Of a stretch of 64,000 nt of DNA, positions 46,171 through 57,902 are shown one piece after another. Each line of letters begins with the position of its first letter. The first letter of the stretch is position 1. The position numbers were made by a program, and so were the translations under genes. This stretch comes from Triglochin maritima (lineage: Eukaryota > Streptophyta > Magnoliopsida > Alismatales > Juncaginaceae), in the NCBI GenBank assembly GCA_963682175.1, contig OY821775.1, positions 11,876,501 to 11,940,500 on the forward strand, given 5' to 3'. A model generated the notes under the pieces. The model saw only the letters and a list, made by a program, of their open reading frames with translations. It ran no database searches and was not told the origin of the DNA.

Positions 46171-46396
46171 CTCCACCCCTCCGCAGCTCCACACCACTTC
46201 ACCTTCTCCACCACTGCGCACTTCTCCACGCCACTCCACTGCCTCCACCCCACTCCACCTCCTCCCTTGTCCACGGCTCCGCGCCTCCACCTCTCCATGA
46301 CTCCACCTCTCCACGCCTCAACCTCTTTAGGACTCCACCTCCGCGGCTCCGCAACTTTACGCCTCAAACTCTCCGAGTTCATTGTTGTTGATTACC
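46171..46396. repeat. CTCCAC-rich simple sequence
   Basis: Degenerate repeats of ctccacctc and related C-rich hexamers fill this stretch between LTR E and the hAT relic. The minus-strand Arg/Glu/Gly-rich frame here is an artefact of the repeat. Confidence 0.75.
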
Positions 46397-46609
46397 TTGA
46401 CATTGGTCTTGCAAGTTGTAACTGCAACAATTGAGAGAGTGTTTTCGGCCATGAATGTCGTGAAAAACAGATTGCGGAACCGGATGAGAGATGAATGGGT
46501 CAATGATGTTCTCGTTTCGTACATTGAATGAGAGATTTTCGATATGATTAGTGATGAAGTTATAATAACAAAATTCCAAAGCATAAAACCTCGTAGGATT
46601 ACCTTGTAA
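46397..46609 (+). pseudogene. hAT transposase C-terminal dimerisation domain remnant
   Basis: A 71-codon frame reads 'VTATIERVFSAMNVVKNRL' and 'RNRMRDEWVNDVLVSYIE', then one stop, then 'EIFDMISDE' and 'FQSIKPRR', ending in TAA at 46607. This is the hAT family dimerisation region found at the end of TTF-type/ZMYM1-like plant transposases. The rest of the transposase is absent upstream, where simple sequence and LTR E begin. The hAT end lies 93 bp downstream. Confidence 0.85.
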
Positions 46610-46701
46610 CAAACGTGTTTGAAGTTAATACAAAACTTTTTAATTATTATATTATTTTTGAGTTGATATATTTTTAAAGGGTGCCCACCCTTCAATATCG
46701 T

Positions 46702-46717
46702 CCTGGGTCCGCCCCTG
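46702..46717. other. Terminal inverted repeat of a hAT element
   Basis: On the minus strand this reads CAGGGGCGGACCCAGG, a widespread hAT terminus. It closes the element containing the transposase tail. The next 8 bases, catatacc, would be the target duplication; I did not find the partner end in the window. Confidence 0.75.
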
Positions 46718-47269
46718 CATATACCTGCAACAATTCAAACGTGAGCTTCAGTTAACGTTAGTCTGTACCAACCAATACAATAATGTAGCAAAGTGACTTA
46801 CAAAAGCAAAGACAGTATATAAGAACATTCTTAAAGATCAAATTGTTACATAATAAATGCCAACAGATTCAACACAAGACCAAGAAAAGCCCCGAATTAT
46901 GACCATATTACAATCCTCAAAAATCTAAAATCCACTGGCAAGAAATAAAAATCATAATTTGATAACAAAACAAAAACACCACCAAATAAATGTATAACAA
47001 AATACCCTTAAATATTCAATTTTACTGAAATAGCCAACTATCAATCAATCACAGGAAAATAAGAAAACTTACACACAAAAATAAAATCTAATCCATGAGA
47101 AACAAACACATTATCTTGACCCATTACAAGAGAATCCACATAAGCATAAATCCACAACAAAAGGCATAAAAATCGTATCTTTAGACCAACTACAAAATCA
47201 ATCAACCTAAGAAAGAAAGATGGAATGTTTGTTTTGGAGAAAGAAAATGTTGTGAAGGGTTACAAATTA
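46718..47269. other. AT-rich stretch downstream of the QCR8 fragment
   Basis: No coding content is recognised. On the minus strand a good acceptor (ttgttgcag) ends near 46727, right against the hAT end. This may be the remains of a QCR8 intron and lost second exon. Confidence 0.4.
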
Positions 47270-47401
47270 TCCAATTCTCGGTGACCTTGTGGTGGATCTT
47301 GTTTGTGATGTCATTCCAAAGCCCATGCATCACCTTCTGTTGGTACCGAGACAACCCGTACACGGTACACCACCCTTCATCTTCACTAGAATCTTATCCA
47401 T
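47270..47401 (-). pseudogene. QCR8: Cytochrome bc1 complex subunit 8 (QCR8) fragment
   Basis: On the minus strand an ATG at 47401 begins 'MDKILVKMKG'. A 7-bp tandem duplication (gtgtacc next to gtgtacg) shifts the frame, after which it reads 'VYGLSRYQQKVMHGLW' and 'DITNKIHHKVTENW'. This matches the first half of plant QCR8, the small ubiquinol-binding-side subunit of mitochondrial complex III (family text: V-Y-x-L-S-x-x-Q-Q-K-V-M-x-G-L-W, then K-I-H-H-K-V-x-E-N-W). The second half, with the membrane helix and the E-K-L-E-H-R tail, is not present in the next 550 bp. It is probably a broken gene copy. I am fairly sure of the family and less sure whether an intron explains the missing end. Confidence 0.75.
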
Positions 47402-48321
47402 TCTTATTAAACATTGGTGTATGGGGTCAGCCGGAAAAGGGAGCGACACCGGAGAAGGGACCGTCGTTGTCGTAGGTCTCCGGAGGAGGAGGGGCGTTGC
47501 TGGAGGGGAGTGAGTTGTTGGATGAGAGGTAGAGTTTTTATCTTGGGGTATTTTCCTTTGGTTTCTTTGGGGGGGGGGGGGGATGTGAGAAAACAAAAGA
47601 GAAGATTTGATACTAGTCTTTTTATACTATGAAAATCAAAGAAATTCATTTTCATTTTTTGGAGGTGATACAAACACAAGGAAAATAATAGGTCAAACGG
47701 AATCTATTTTTCTTTCCCTTGGTTTCTGACTTTCTGGATGCACAAACCCCACCTAAGTGTCGATGACATCAACTTGAGACTTGTGAACCCAAGCCGACAT
47801 AGGAGCAACATTTTTGCATCTTTGCGACTGATCCTTACGGTGTGATTGATTTGAATTTTGAAGGAAGTTAAGGATTTTTTGGACTCTAATTTCATGAAAT
47901 CACTTGACTTTGAATTGAAAGTGAGAAAAGTTATTCTAAGTACAAGATTACGAGACCGTGAAATCTTAAGATCTGAGCTTGCAGAACATCACTAAAAATT
48001 ATTTGAGAAGTCGATTTCCCCGCTTCTTAAATATTTTCGAACAAAAACCAATCACACCCTCTACGTCACCTACGCAGCAACATATGAGATAATGATGATG
48101 TATCGAACGCCTTTTGCTTAACCATGTAGGAGCTAACTCAAATCTGATCGACTTGTAATTTGTATCTTTGTTGTTGTGATTCACAGTCAAATATTTCTAC
48201 ACACTTTCAAAAATAAAATACAGGTTGGTGGTTGACTGTGGACTACGGCCGCATCAGACGAGCAGAGCACACACCAGCGCGTTCGTTCCCACTCTTCTTG
48301 ATCGTCCTCTCCACTCCCCTT
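47402..48321. other. Region between QCR8 fragment and NBS-LRR, no gene supported
   Basis: This holds a 14-base G run (47569-47582) and AT-rich sequence. The last part (48180-48321) is the presumed promoter and leader of the NBS-LRR gene; no clear TATA box was identified. Confidence 0.45.
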
Positions 48322-51300
48322 ATGATGGCGATGGTCCTGGACGCCTTCGTGGCGATATTCGTCAAACGCCTCGCCAAGCTGGCCGAGGATGAGATTGTAA
48401 TGCCCTTGACCTCGACACCGACCTCGCCACCCTCTGAACCAAACTCCGCAACCTCCACACCTTCCTCTCCGACGCCGAGTCCAAGAAGATCTCCGATGAC
48501 TCCGTTCACCTATGGTTCTCCTCCATCCGTAACCTCATGTGCGACGCCGACGACCTCTTCGACGACTTCCTTATCCACCCCAAACCCCAACCCACCCCTC
48601 CCAGACTTTGCTCCTGCTTCCTCTCCGTCACCACTCGCTACGACATCGTCGTCCGGCTCAAGTCCCTCAACTCCGAACTCTCGAAATTGGAGTCCAACGT
48701 GGGGAGGCTTCACCTCGTGACGTCCCTCACGGAGCAGGGGGTATCGAAACCGAGAAGGTTTGTGACGTCTCCGGTCGTGGTGGAGACGGACATAATCAGT
48801 ATGGATCAGGACGCTGCTGATCTCGTCGATTTGCTTACCATAAACACTGGGAAGCGGAAGTGCCCAGTTTACGCAATAACCGGAATGCCCGGGATCGGAA
48901 AGTCAACGCTCGCCAAGAAGGTCTTCAATTCCGTTACCATTATCTCCTACTTCGACCTCCGAATCTGGGTGTGCATCTCCAAGGACTCTGATGATATCGA
49001 GATTCTCAAGGAGATCATGCAAATTATGATGAAGAGCGTGAAGGAGAAGAGGAAGGGGGGTTGTATGGGGACGCGAGCAAGAAGGCAGAGCTCAATGCGA
49101 TTGTGCAAGAGCTAATTGTGAATAAGCGATTTCTTTTGGTTCTCGACGATGTTTGGGATTCGTGTGTGTGGGAAGGGTTATTACGGTTTCCTCTTTACGG
49201 TGGGGCAGATGATAGTAAGGTTTCAATAACTACTAGGAATAAGATGATTGCTAAGGGGATGAGGGTTGCTTATATTCATGAGATGAAGGAGATGCCCGAG
49301 AAGGACGGGTGGTTGATGCTCTCCAATGATGTGTTTGACGAAGGCGAGGATAGCGAGGTTGTTAGGTTTAAGACGATTGGGATGGAGATTGTAAGGAAGT
49401 GTTAGGGTCTGCCTTTGGCTCTCAAGACTGTTGGTGGCGTTTTGAAGACCAAGTCAGGAAGATTAGTGTTTGGGAAAGGGTCACTTCGAGCCACATTTAG
49501 GCTTTACCTAAGCTTCCAGAGGACGTCAAGCCGAGTTTGTTGTTGAGCTATGACGATCTACCACCCCATTTAAAGCAATGCTTGATTTATTGCTCCTTGT
49601 TTCCAGAGGACTTTAGGTTCCACCAGCCTACCCTGATGCAGATGTGGATTGTAGAGGGGTTCGTGAAGGGAGAGGAGGTAGATGCGTCGCTGGAGGAATT
49701 GGGGGATGATTACAATCGGGAGCTCGTTATGGGGAATTTATTGCAGGCTATGCCTGATTATTACGATAGGTTGGGGTGCAGAATGCATGGTCTTGTACGC
49801 TCACTTGCTCATCATGTTTCGCGGAATGACTACTTTTATAGTGATTCCCGGTCTAAGAATTGCGATCCCGACACGCCCCGACACCTTTTGCTCGTGAAGG
49901 AGGCTCTCGAGGTGCCTGAGATTAAGAAAAAGTATCAATGCTTGAGGACTTTGCTTTTGTCGAGGAATCCTTCGATAAAGTCCATCTATTCTGATTGCTT
50001 TGACAATTTCAAAAGGTTGCGAGTACTTGATGTAGCCTACACAAGAATTAAAAGTTTGCCAGAATCATTGGGGGATCTCCTACATTTAAGGGTTTTGAAT
50101 GTATCATTTACCAAGCTGAGGGGGTTGCCAGAATCAATTCAAAATCTCCACAACCTTGAAATTTTGAAAGCTAATGGTTTGAAACATCTACACAAACTTT
50201 CAGCAGGTATTGTAAAGCTTAAGAATCTGAGGTATCTCGTCGTAGGTGCTGGCGAGACTCAATTAGATTACACACCTGTTGATATGGGAATTTTGAAAAA
50301 TCTTAGGATGCTTAAGGGTTTTGTAGTGAATGGTGGCAATCAAAGTGAGTCTAACATGAAAGAGTTGATTTTTTTTTCTGAACTAACAGATTTATCCATG
50401 TATAAGTTGGAGCGTGTTGCAAGTAGAGCAGAAGCAGAGGAAGCAATGTTAGGAGACAAAACAAAATTGAAGTACCTGATGTTGTCCTGCTCTCGCAGAC
50501 GTAAAACTCAATAACTTGAAGATGAAGCAATCAAAAGAATCGAAGAGGTGTTTGAAGGAATTAATCCTCCTAGCAGTTTACAAAAACTTCATATCAATGC
50601 CTTTTTTGGTCGTACACTGCCAACTTGTGTTGCAAAGTGCTCTCTTCTTGAACTAAGATGGTTGAGATTGGAGGAGTGCAAATTGGTAAACCGCTGCCAC
50701 CTCTAGGTCGGCTACCTGAGCTTACTGTTCTGCACATCTGGGGAGCTACAACAATATCGAAATTGAGCCTGAATTCTTTGCTGGTGCATCGGGTTTTCCC
50801 AAACTGCAAGACCTTTACCTTTGGGGAATGCCAAAGTTAGAGAGAATTTCTAAAATAGAAATTGGAGCATTCCGTTGTTTGAAAAGATTACACATTGATA
50901 AATGTCCCAAAATTAAGTCCCTTCCCGAGGGCTTAGAACACGTCACTACATTGATACAACTGGAAGTTGAGTCTTGTGAGAACCTCGAAGCTATTGCAAA
51001 TCTTAGCTCGTTATCTACTCTGAAGATAAAAGGCAATCTGAATTTGAGATCTGTCTCGACACTCCCATCATTGAACATTATGACAGTGGACAAATGCCCT
51101 GCCTTAATGAATGTAGAATACATTAACAATCTGAGTATTTGACATTATCAGACGACAAGATGGAGGCAATACCACCATGGTTGACGGTTTCAATTTCACT
51201 TGTGAAATTGGATGCGAAAGGCATCAATAATTTGCTCACTAGATGTTGCCACGGTGGTGATTTTTGGCCTTCAGTAGAGAGAATCCTTCAAGTTGAAATC

Positions 51301-51477
51301 AGATCAACTGATGGTTTGAGCTACATGTCATACAGAAAGGAACCATTCAGTTTTAAAAGCAATTTAGTGGATAGTGTTGGTATTTCTTCACCTTCCATCA
51401 ACATGGATGCTGGTGCAAATGAGGATTCAAATGATGAGTACGATCATATGTCTTTTGGTTCAGCATATGAGCCCTAA
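48322..51477 (+). pseudogene. CC-NBS-LRR disease resistance gene, broken
   Basis: The family detects pathogen effectors in the cytoplasm. From the ATG at 48322 there is a coiled-coil (Rx-N type) start 'AFVAIFVKRLAKLAEDEIV', then a frameshift and a stop (TGA 48435) before 'LRNLHTFLSDAESKKI'. NB-ARC motifs follow in order: P-loop 'GMPGIGKSTLA' (48882), RNBS-A 'FDLRIWVCIS', kinase-2 'FLLVLDDVWDS' (~49135), RNBS-B 'KVSITTRN', and GLPL 'GLPLALKTVGG' preceded by an in-frame TAG (49403). A second TAG (49499) replaces the Trp in 'SSHIWALPK'. The winged-helix part 'SYDDLPPHLKQCLIYCSLF' and an MHD motif read as MHG precede the leucine-rich repeats (49980-51130). Frameshifts occur near 49055, 49450, 50510 and 50700. 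The tail 'YDHMSFGSAYEP' ends at 51477. Confidence 0.9.
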
Positions 51478-52083
51478 TTTGTAAGTTTTTTTCCCTTTTT
51501 GTTTTCTTTGTTTTGGATGATTAGACATTTTATGTCAAATTTGATTTGTCTTACAAAATAAATCTGCTTACCTTGAATCTTATTGAAGTCTTTGACAACA
51601 TATACCAATTGAGAAATCTCAAGAACTTTAACAGTATTTGTTTATTATTGAGCAATTATAGATATTTTTGTTGCAGTTATTTAATATTTAAACCTTATTT
51701 ATCTACATAGAAGAAAGAAATCTAGGGGTAAATATTTCCTGTACCTTCATAAATATTCTCAACGCTTAGTTCTCATGATCCAACAACATTGCTTTTAATT
51801 TGAGAAAGACATTTCCACTTATATGTATTGTGATATTCAATTTGTTGTTTATTCTTGTTTATACATTCATTCAAGAGCCTACTTCCATATGTGTTTATGA
51901 CGTTTCATCGGAGAATTGTAAAAAACTATTCGTTTGTGAACAAAGATTCGTTTTCCCAATGTGGAATATGATTGTGTCAAGAGTTTATATATGCTAGAAA
52001 TGTCTTGATCAAATGTTTCTCTGTATTGTTCAGATATCACATTGTTGAATCCTAGTACTTATTGCTTGGAGAGGCAAAATTTG
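51478..52083. other. Spacer between NBS-LRR and UBR7 relic
   Basis: This is AT-rich with no recognisable coding content. It separates the two genes of the left duplicated block. The UBR7 homology begins abruptly near 52084 inside exon 2, so promoter and exon 1 are missing. Confidence 0.55.
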
Positions 52084-54279
52084 TGCTTGACTTGTGTTCC
52101 CGGTGGGAGCGCTGAAGTTTGCGTTATGTGCTCTCTCGCTTGCCACGATGGTCACGAAGTACGTGCTCTCATTCTTCGCACTACGTGTTTTTTTCATTTT
52201 TTGTGATTATCGTGAATTGCAATTTGATTTGCATGTGGAGATGTTGGTGATGGGGTTGCGTGTTGTTGCTCCGATTTGTAATCAGAATGGGTTGTTGCTT
52301 TCGGTTGCGGTATCAACAATAGTGCTATATAATTGGACACCTTCCATCTCATACCTCTCGTTTCAGGCCGAGCACTGCTCACAAAATTGTAGTTGTGTTT
52401 GAAGATAGCCTAGTGATGTTTCTCAAAAGACTAGCATTATGTTTGATAGCATGGAGCCTTTTGGAGTTTGTTTCTTTAGCAAACTGTTCATGTATACTCT
52501 GTAGCTCATATGTGAATATAAATTTTGTGAGGTAATCAGTTTTTACACTTTGTTTTTTCCCTGTTGCACTGTTCACTACAAATGAATGCCTCTCTGTTAT
52601 CTGGAACCTCAGTGAAATTTTAACTTACCTAGTTGTTGACTTGAGCTTGCGTGATATTGGATGATGAGTTGGCTTTTGTTTTCAGTAGATGCACCATATC
52701 TGAGATGAGCTATCAACTACTGCAATATTTCTTAATTTGTTGACTACTATGGTTCCTGTAAACTTTACCGACTTCTTTTCTGGATACATATTGTAGAGTT
52801 GTGGCCATCACTTGAGTTGTGGCTTCTTTTGCATAATTGTAGTCTCACTTGAGCCCACATGTTCTGGACATTTTTGACATTTTGAAATCACAATATCATA
52901 ATCTAATTCAGAACAAGTGTTGTGCCTTTTGAATGATTTGCTGATCCATCATTGATAAAACTGATGCATAATGCTCTTGTTCATCCATAAATCTATATAT
53001 TAACTTACTAGTGTTTTGTAGATGACAGACCTTTTGCATAATTGCAGCCTCATTTAAGCCCATATATTTCAGGTACCAACAGATGGGGAAGGAGAACCTC
53101 TATATGAGGACTTCATATGCCAGAACTGTGCATCAACCGTTTCTTTCCTACAATTGTATCCTTCATCTGTTTTGGCATTGTCCAAGCAAAGCGGTATGTC
53201 AATCAACAGTTATCAGGACAAAAGTACATCATCAGGTTCCACAGCTTGTGATCCTTCTGAGTCAATTGGAAATGGGAATGGGCTGAACAAACATTTATTA
53301 ACACTTTGAATCATGTTCAGAAGTTTGAGATCTTCAATGGAATTGCCGACATGAAGAATGAGCTGACAAACTTCATGGTATGCATTTATTCGTACTATAT
53401 AAATTTATTTTAATTGATATACTCTTACTTATGACATATAACCAAATATTAAATTTTTAGTTATTTATCTTTGATTTAAGGAGAACTTTCTGTACATAGC
53501 AATGAATGTAGTAGATATTGTTAGTGTTATTAACCTCAGCAGGAAACCTGAAGTAAGTTTTCTTTCAAGCTTCAACATGTTACATGTAATATGTAAGAAA
53601 AGCATTGACGATTGATGAACTATAATCAAGATATGTTGAGATGGCACTAATTGTTATTCATTCATCGAAAAAAATTACTGTCCATTTTATCCTTAAATTA
53701 TCATACCTAATGGTTATGACAATTCACAATCACTAATCTAGAAATAAATCTATATTGTTGTCTAAATTTTCTGAAGTTAGACTGTTTGTTGGATAGAGTA
53801 AGCTGATTATTGTATCTTTAATTTGCTATTTTGCTAAAAAAGACTTGAAATATCTTTCAACAAAAAAACCTTAATTTGATGTTTAGGTGGGGCTAATGGA
53901 GCACTATGCATCAAACGATGTGGTGACTTTGCAATTGCATTATCACCGCAAGTTAGTAAACCACATGGACATATGGTGGTCTCACATGCAACCATATTTT
54001 TCAGATTGCATATGTATATGGATACTCAGATATGCGTACTCTGTAATTGGGAACTGATAACTTGTGTTTTGTGTTTTAGTTAACATGACTAGGTAATCTC
54101 TACACGTCTGATGGAATTGTGTTAAGTTGAAAGTTTTTAATCTTTGTATAAAGAAAGTAAATCATCTTTTTTAATCTGTGTTTGTGCAGGAATCATTTGA
54201 GTCGTCAAAACCAATCACTACTGAAGACGCTCATGGTATCTTGGAAAATCTCGCGAAGAAACAACAACGCCTTCAGTAG
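52084..54279 (+). pseudogene. UBR7 relic (left copy of the tandem duplication)
   Basis: Colinear with the intact gene at 58911-63357. Part of exon 2 is present (52084-52158, up to the donor GTACGT). Intron 2 is shortened by ~1 kb. Exon 3 survives only as its first ~14 bases (about 52790-52803), its acceptor changed from CAG to CAT, and the rest of the exon is deleted. Exon 4 (53073-53377) has lost 400 bp and is out of frame. Exon 5 (54190-54279) is intact and would encode 'ESFESSKPITTEDAHGI' and so on to TAG. Because the zinc-binding UBR and PHD parts are destroyed, no working ligase can be made. Flanking homology to the right copy continues to about 54960. Confidence 0.9.
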
Positions 54280-55734
54280 GTATTTTGCATTTGCAAGTCA
54301 TACTAGTATGGGCCTATGTAAACTTTGTTTGTGTTGAATCTAAGCAACCGACTTATACGTGCCTTATCAAACTAGTGACTTTGTGTCTATTATGTACCTA
54401 ACACTATCTCACGCTGCATGTATATGTATATATTGTTAGTACTTTGTAGTCTAATTTTTTTGGTCCACGATCTCTCTGACTATTAAACTAGAATGTAAGA
54501 CTTTTAAGATTGACATTCCTCATTGACATGGGGAATTACTGGTTCCCTGTTGGAGTGTCTTTGGTTTATTTATCTTTGGTCTCAAGTAGAAGTTTTTTGA
54601 TAATCGGATTATAGGTCTCAAGTGGAAGTTGGAAGCCAAAAAAAATATGTGTGACCTTTTCCTCAGACAGGAGCCCAAGAATGCTCTACCTGTTGCTCTT
54701 CAAGCTGGCTATTATAAGTGTCGCTTGGCTTGTTCATTGAGGATATTACTAATATTAGGATAATTTGTCCAATTTAATTTTAATACTGAAACTTTGAAAT
54801 TCCTATTTCCAAACGCATAAAGTAGGCATCTAGGCATTTGTTATATATGCTATCAGAAGGAAAGACGTATACCCCTTCATTCGGCTTGGACTACATATAT
54901 ATAGCTGTATTTTTTATTTTTTTGAATATATATATAGCTGGACTGTTTGGTGCAGGTTCCGAGCCTTCCGTTCTGAATAGTAAATACCAAATCATGAAGC
55001 TCGTAATTGGGTGCAACTTTATTGGTAACCTAGAATAGAATTATTAACTATATATTGGTGTTTAGTTGAGTAAGATCTCTTTTGGTATAATATGTATGTG
55101 TTTAGTTTGGATTGTGTTATGGGATGTAGCGCTAGATAATTAATTAATAGCGCCTCCCCATTCTTGGTCTTGCCATTTATATATGTTGGTTTGATCATCA
55201 AGTGAATTTGAATGTGCATTTGCATGCTTCTAACCAAGATCTTGCTTGCTTGTTTTATCTCTTATTGCTTTTATTTTTGTTTAATACGACTTGTGAAGTG
55301 GTGTGGTAAAGATCATGTCCCTACTTGAATGATTTTCTGCAATGTTATTTCAAAAAATAAAACTAATTGTATTAGTAACTGCAATTCGTGTGGAACAAAT
55401 TTCATTTCCAATTGCTTACCAAATCACAAGATCAATTTGCAGCTAAGTATTACTTGAGAGTAATTCTTCAAGATGTTTTAGCTTTCAACAATTCTCTTCA
55501 TAATTCAAATTATTAAGCATTTAGCTTGTAATTCTTGTTTGGAATTTTTTTGAATGAAGCAGATGAAGAAAAATAGTGAAATTATAGGGGGATTTAGTTA
55601 TATGAAAAAGACGAGGAAACAACTAAATTTTATTTTTGAAGTCAACTATATTTCTATTTAGATGATAAAATTCTTGACTTAGAGTGAAGGGAAGGAATGA
55701 TCGATTGCTCCGAATTTGTCGAGATTCCACTTGA
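54280..55734. other. UBR7 relic downstream region and intergenic sequence
   Basis: 54280-54960 is homologous to 63358-64000 (3' flank of the intact gene). The following ~770 bp are AT-rich and show nothing I recognise. Confidence 0.6.
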
Positions 55735-56037
55735 CCACGTTATAATCCACCAACCAAAAAGAAAAACATTGGAATCCACCAATTAAGAAGGAAATGGTTC
55801 AAAACTCAAAGTGTGTAATCTCATTAATTATGAAGAATCTCGTACCTATTTATAGGGTACAAAACCTGGATTACAAGTTAGAAGCTTCTACATTAGCTCT
55901 TTATCCACATGCCCACTGCTAACAACCCACATGGCCCACATGCCACTACTAACTAACTTGGCTAACTACTAACTAACCCAACTAACTTCCGAACGACTTG
56001 GTGGTACACATGGCAATTTGGGCCCACATGGCCCACA
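55735..56037 (-). mobile_element. Probable LTR fragment
   Basis: On the minus strand the stretch has repeated 'ggcatgtgggcc' motifs, a run of ttagttagtagttag, a TATA-like cctataaatagg (55848-55859) and a sequence ending in 'ttggtggattataacgtgg', the style of a copia LTR running into its internal region. It stops exactly where the second NBS-LRR piece begins, so it may mark the duplication or deletion breakpoint. No partner LTR was found. Confidence 0.4.
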
Positions 56038-56040
56038 TGC

Positions 56041-57330
56041 CAAGGACAGGAAGATTAGTGCTTGGGAAAGGGTCACTTCGAGCCACATTTGGGCTTTACC
56101 TAAGCTTCCAAAGGACGTCAAGCCGAGTTTGTTGTTGAGCTATGACGATATGCCACCCCATTTAAAGCAATGCTTGATTTATTGCTCCTTGTTTCCAGAG
56201 GACTTTAGGTTCCACCAGCCTACCCTGATGCAGATGAGGATTGCAGAGGGGTTCGTGAAGGGAGAGGAGGTAGATGCGTCGCTGGAGGAATTGGAGGATG
56301 ATTACTATCGGGAGCTCGTTATGAGGAATTTATTGCAAAAAATAAGTTTGTATGTTGAGTACTCAATGTTGAGTCAAAAAATACACGTTGAGTACTCAAT
56401 GTTGAGTCACTTTCAATTTAGAATTACAGTCCATCTTCTGATTGCTTTGACAATCTCAAAAGGTTGCGAGTACTGGATGTAGCCTACACAAGAATTAAAA
56501 GTATGCCAGAATCATTGGGGGATTTCGTACATTTAAGGTTTTTGAATGTATCGTTTACCAAGCTGAGGGGGTTGCCAGAATCATTTCAAAATCTCCACAA
56601 CCTTGAAATTTTGAAAGATAATGGTTTGAAACATCTGCACAAACTTCCAACATGTATTGTAAAGCTTAAGAATCAGAGGTATCTCGCCGTACGTGCTGTC
56701 GAGACTCAATTAGATTATACACCTTTTGGAATGGGAATTTTGAAAAATCTTAGGATGCTTAAGGGTTTTGTAGTGAATGGTGACAATCAAAGTGAGCCTA
56801 ACATGAAGGAGTTGAAAATGTTATCTGAACTAACAAATTTATCCATGTATAAGTTGGAGCGTGTTGCAAGTAGAGCAGAAGCAGAGGAAGCAACATTGGG
56901 AGACAAACAATATTGAAGAACCTGATGTTGTCCTACTCTTGTAGACGTATAACTCAACAACTTGAAGTTGAAGCATTCAAAAGAATCGAAGAGGTGTTTG
57001 AAGGAATTAATCCTCGTAGCAGTTTAGAAAAATTTCATATCAATGCCTTTTTTGGTCGTACACTACCAATTGTGTGTTGTAAAGTGCTCTCTTCTTGAAC
57101 TAAGATGATTGAGATTGGAGGAGTGCAAGTTGGTGAAACAACTGCCACCTCTTGGTTAGCTACCTAAGCTTATTGTTCTGCACATGTGAGGAGCTACACC
57201 GGTATCGAAAATTGGGTCTAAACTCTTTGGTGGCGTGTCAGGTTTTCCCAAACTGCCTTTCTAAAATAGAAATTGGAGCACTCTGTTGTTTGAGAAGATT
57301 ATATGTTGATAAATGTCCCAAAATTTGTTT
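56041..57330 (+). pseudogene. NBS-LRR fragment (right copy of the tandem duplication)
   Basis: Homologous to 49455-50930 of the larger copy. It starts in the ARC2 region ('SSHIWALPKLP', with the Trp codon intact, then 'SYDDMPPHLKQCLIYCSLF') and runs through the leucine-rich repeats ('LRFLNVSFTKLRGLPES', 'ILKNLRMLKGFVVN'). The coiled coil, P-loop and kinase-2 are absent. About 234 bp including the MHD region are replaced by ~93 bp of foreign sequence (56337-56429), and there are further small deletions near 56915 and 57200. It ends near 57330. Confidence 0.88.
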
Positions 57331-57382
57331 TTTGAATATAAGTTTTGTAATCACGTTATATTAGATTCATGGTCTGGGAAAC

Positions 57383-57587
57383 TCATCCTCAAATGACCGT
57401 AAATGGAACGAGTTAAGTAGAGCAACCCATTTATAATCCAAACCTATTTAACCAAACTTATACTTAAATTTTAAGATGGTTTTTGTCCGTGTTTCTTGTG
57501 TGGGAAAGAAACTCTCACCTCAATTATGAAGATAATCAAACACCTCTAATACACACTTGTACGAGAAAAGGTTGAGAAATTTGGGGG
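57383..57587. repeat. Direct repeat DR1 (205 bp)
   Basis: It matches 57903-58110. Shared blocks are 'aaatgaccgta', 'catttataatcca.acctatt', 'tgtttcttgtgtg' and 'attatgaagataatc.aacacc'. It flanks a segment ending in a CACTA terminus. Confidence 0.8.
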
Positions 57588-57902
57588 ATGACCGAAGGTG
57601 GGATGTCTAGAGGAGGGATGATCAAAGGAGGGACGACCATAGGTGGGATGGTCGGAGGAGAGGTGGGCTGGACTAGGATGCGCTCAGGTCGGACGAGTGG
57701 AGGAAGGAGGGGGGTCGGTTAGGGTGATTGGGAAGAGTTAAGGGGTTTGGGGTCGGCATTTCCCTTATCTTTAAGTTGGTCTTTCATCCATAGGAGTTAT
57801 CCGTGGCTGAATCTACATTATCTGTCACTGCTTTACTTAGCAGCGACATATATTTCAGTCACAGTTAGGTCTACCGTGGCTGAAACCTGTATTCTTGTAG
57901 TG
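57588..57902. mobile_element. CACTA transposon terminus with G/A-rich repeat
   Basis: The minus strand from 57902 begins CACTACAAGAATACAGG and carries subterminal copies of 'agccacggta/aagccacgga', the layout of a CACTA (En/Spm) end. The left part (57588-57720) is a degenerate gggatgatcggagg-type repeat. No opposite terminus is seen, so this is a remnant. Confidence 0.65.

Noticed and set aside
48232..48321. Earlier start for the NBS-LRR at 48232
   Set aside because: The extra 30 codons have no similarity to coiled-coil NBS-LRR N-termini, which usually begin just before the hydrophobic stretch encoded from 48322.
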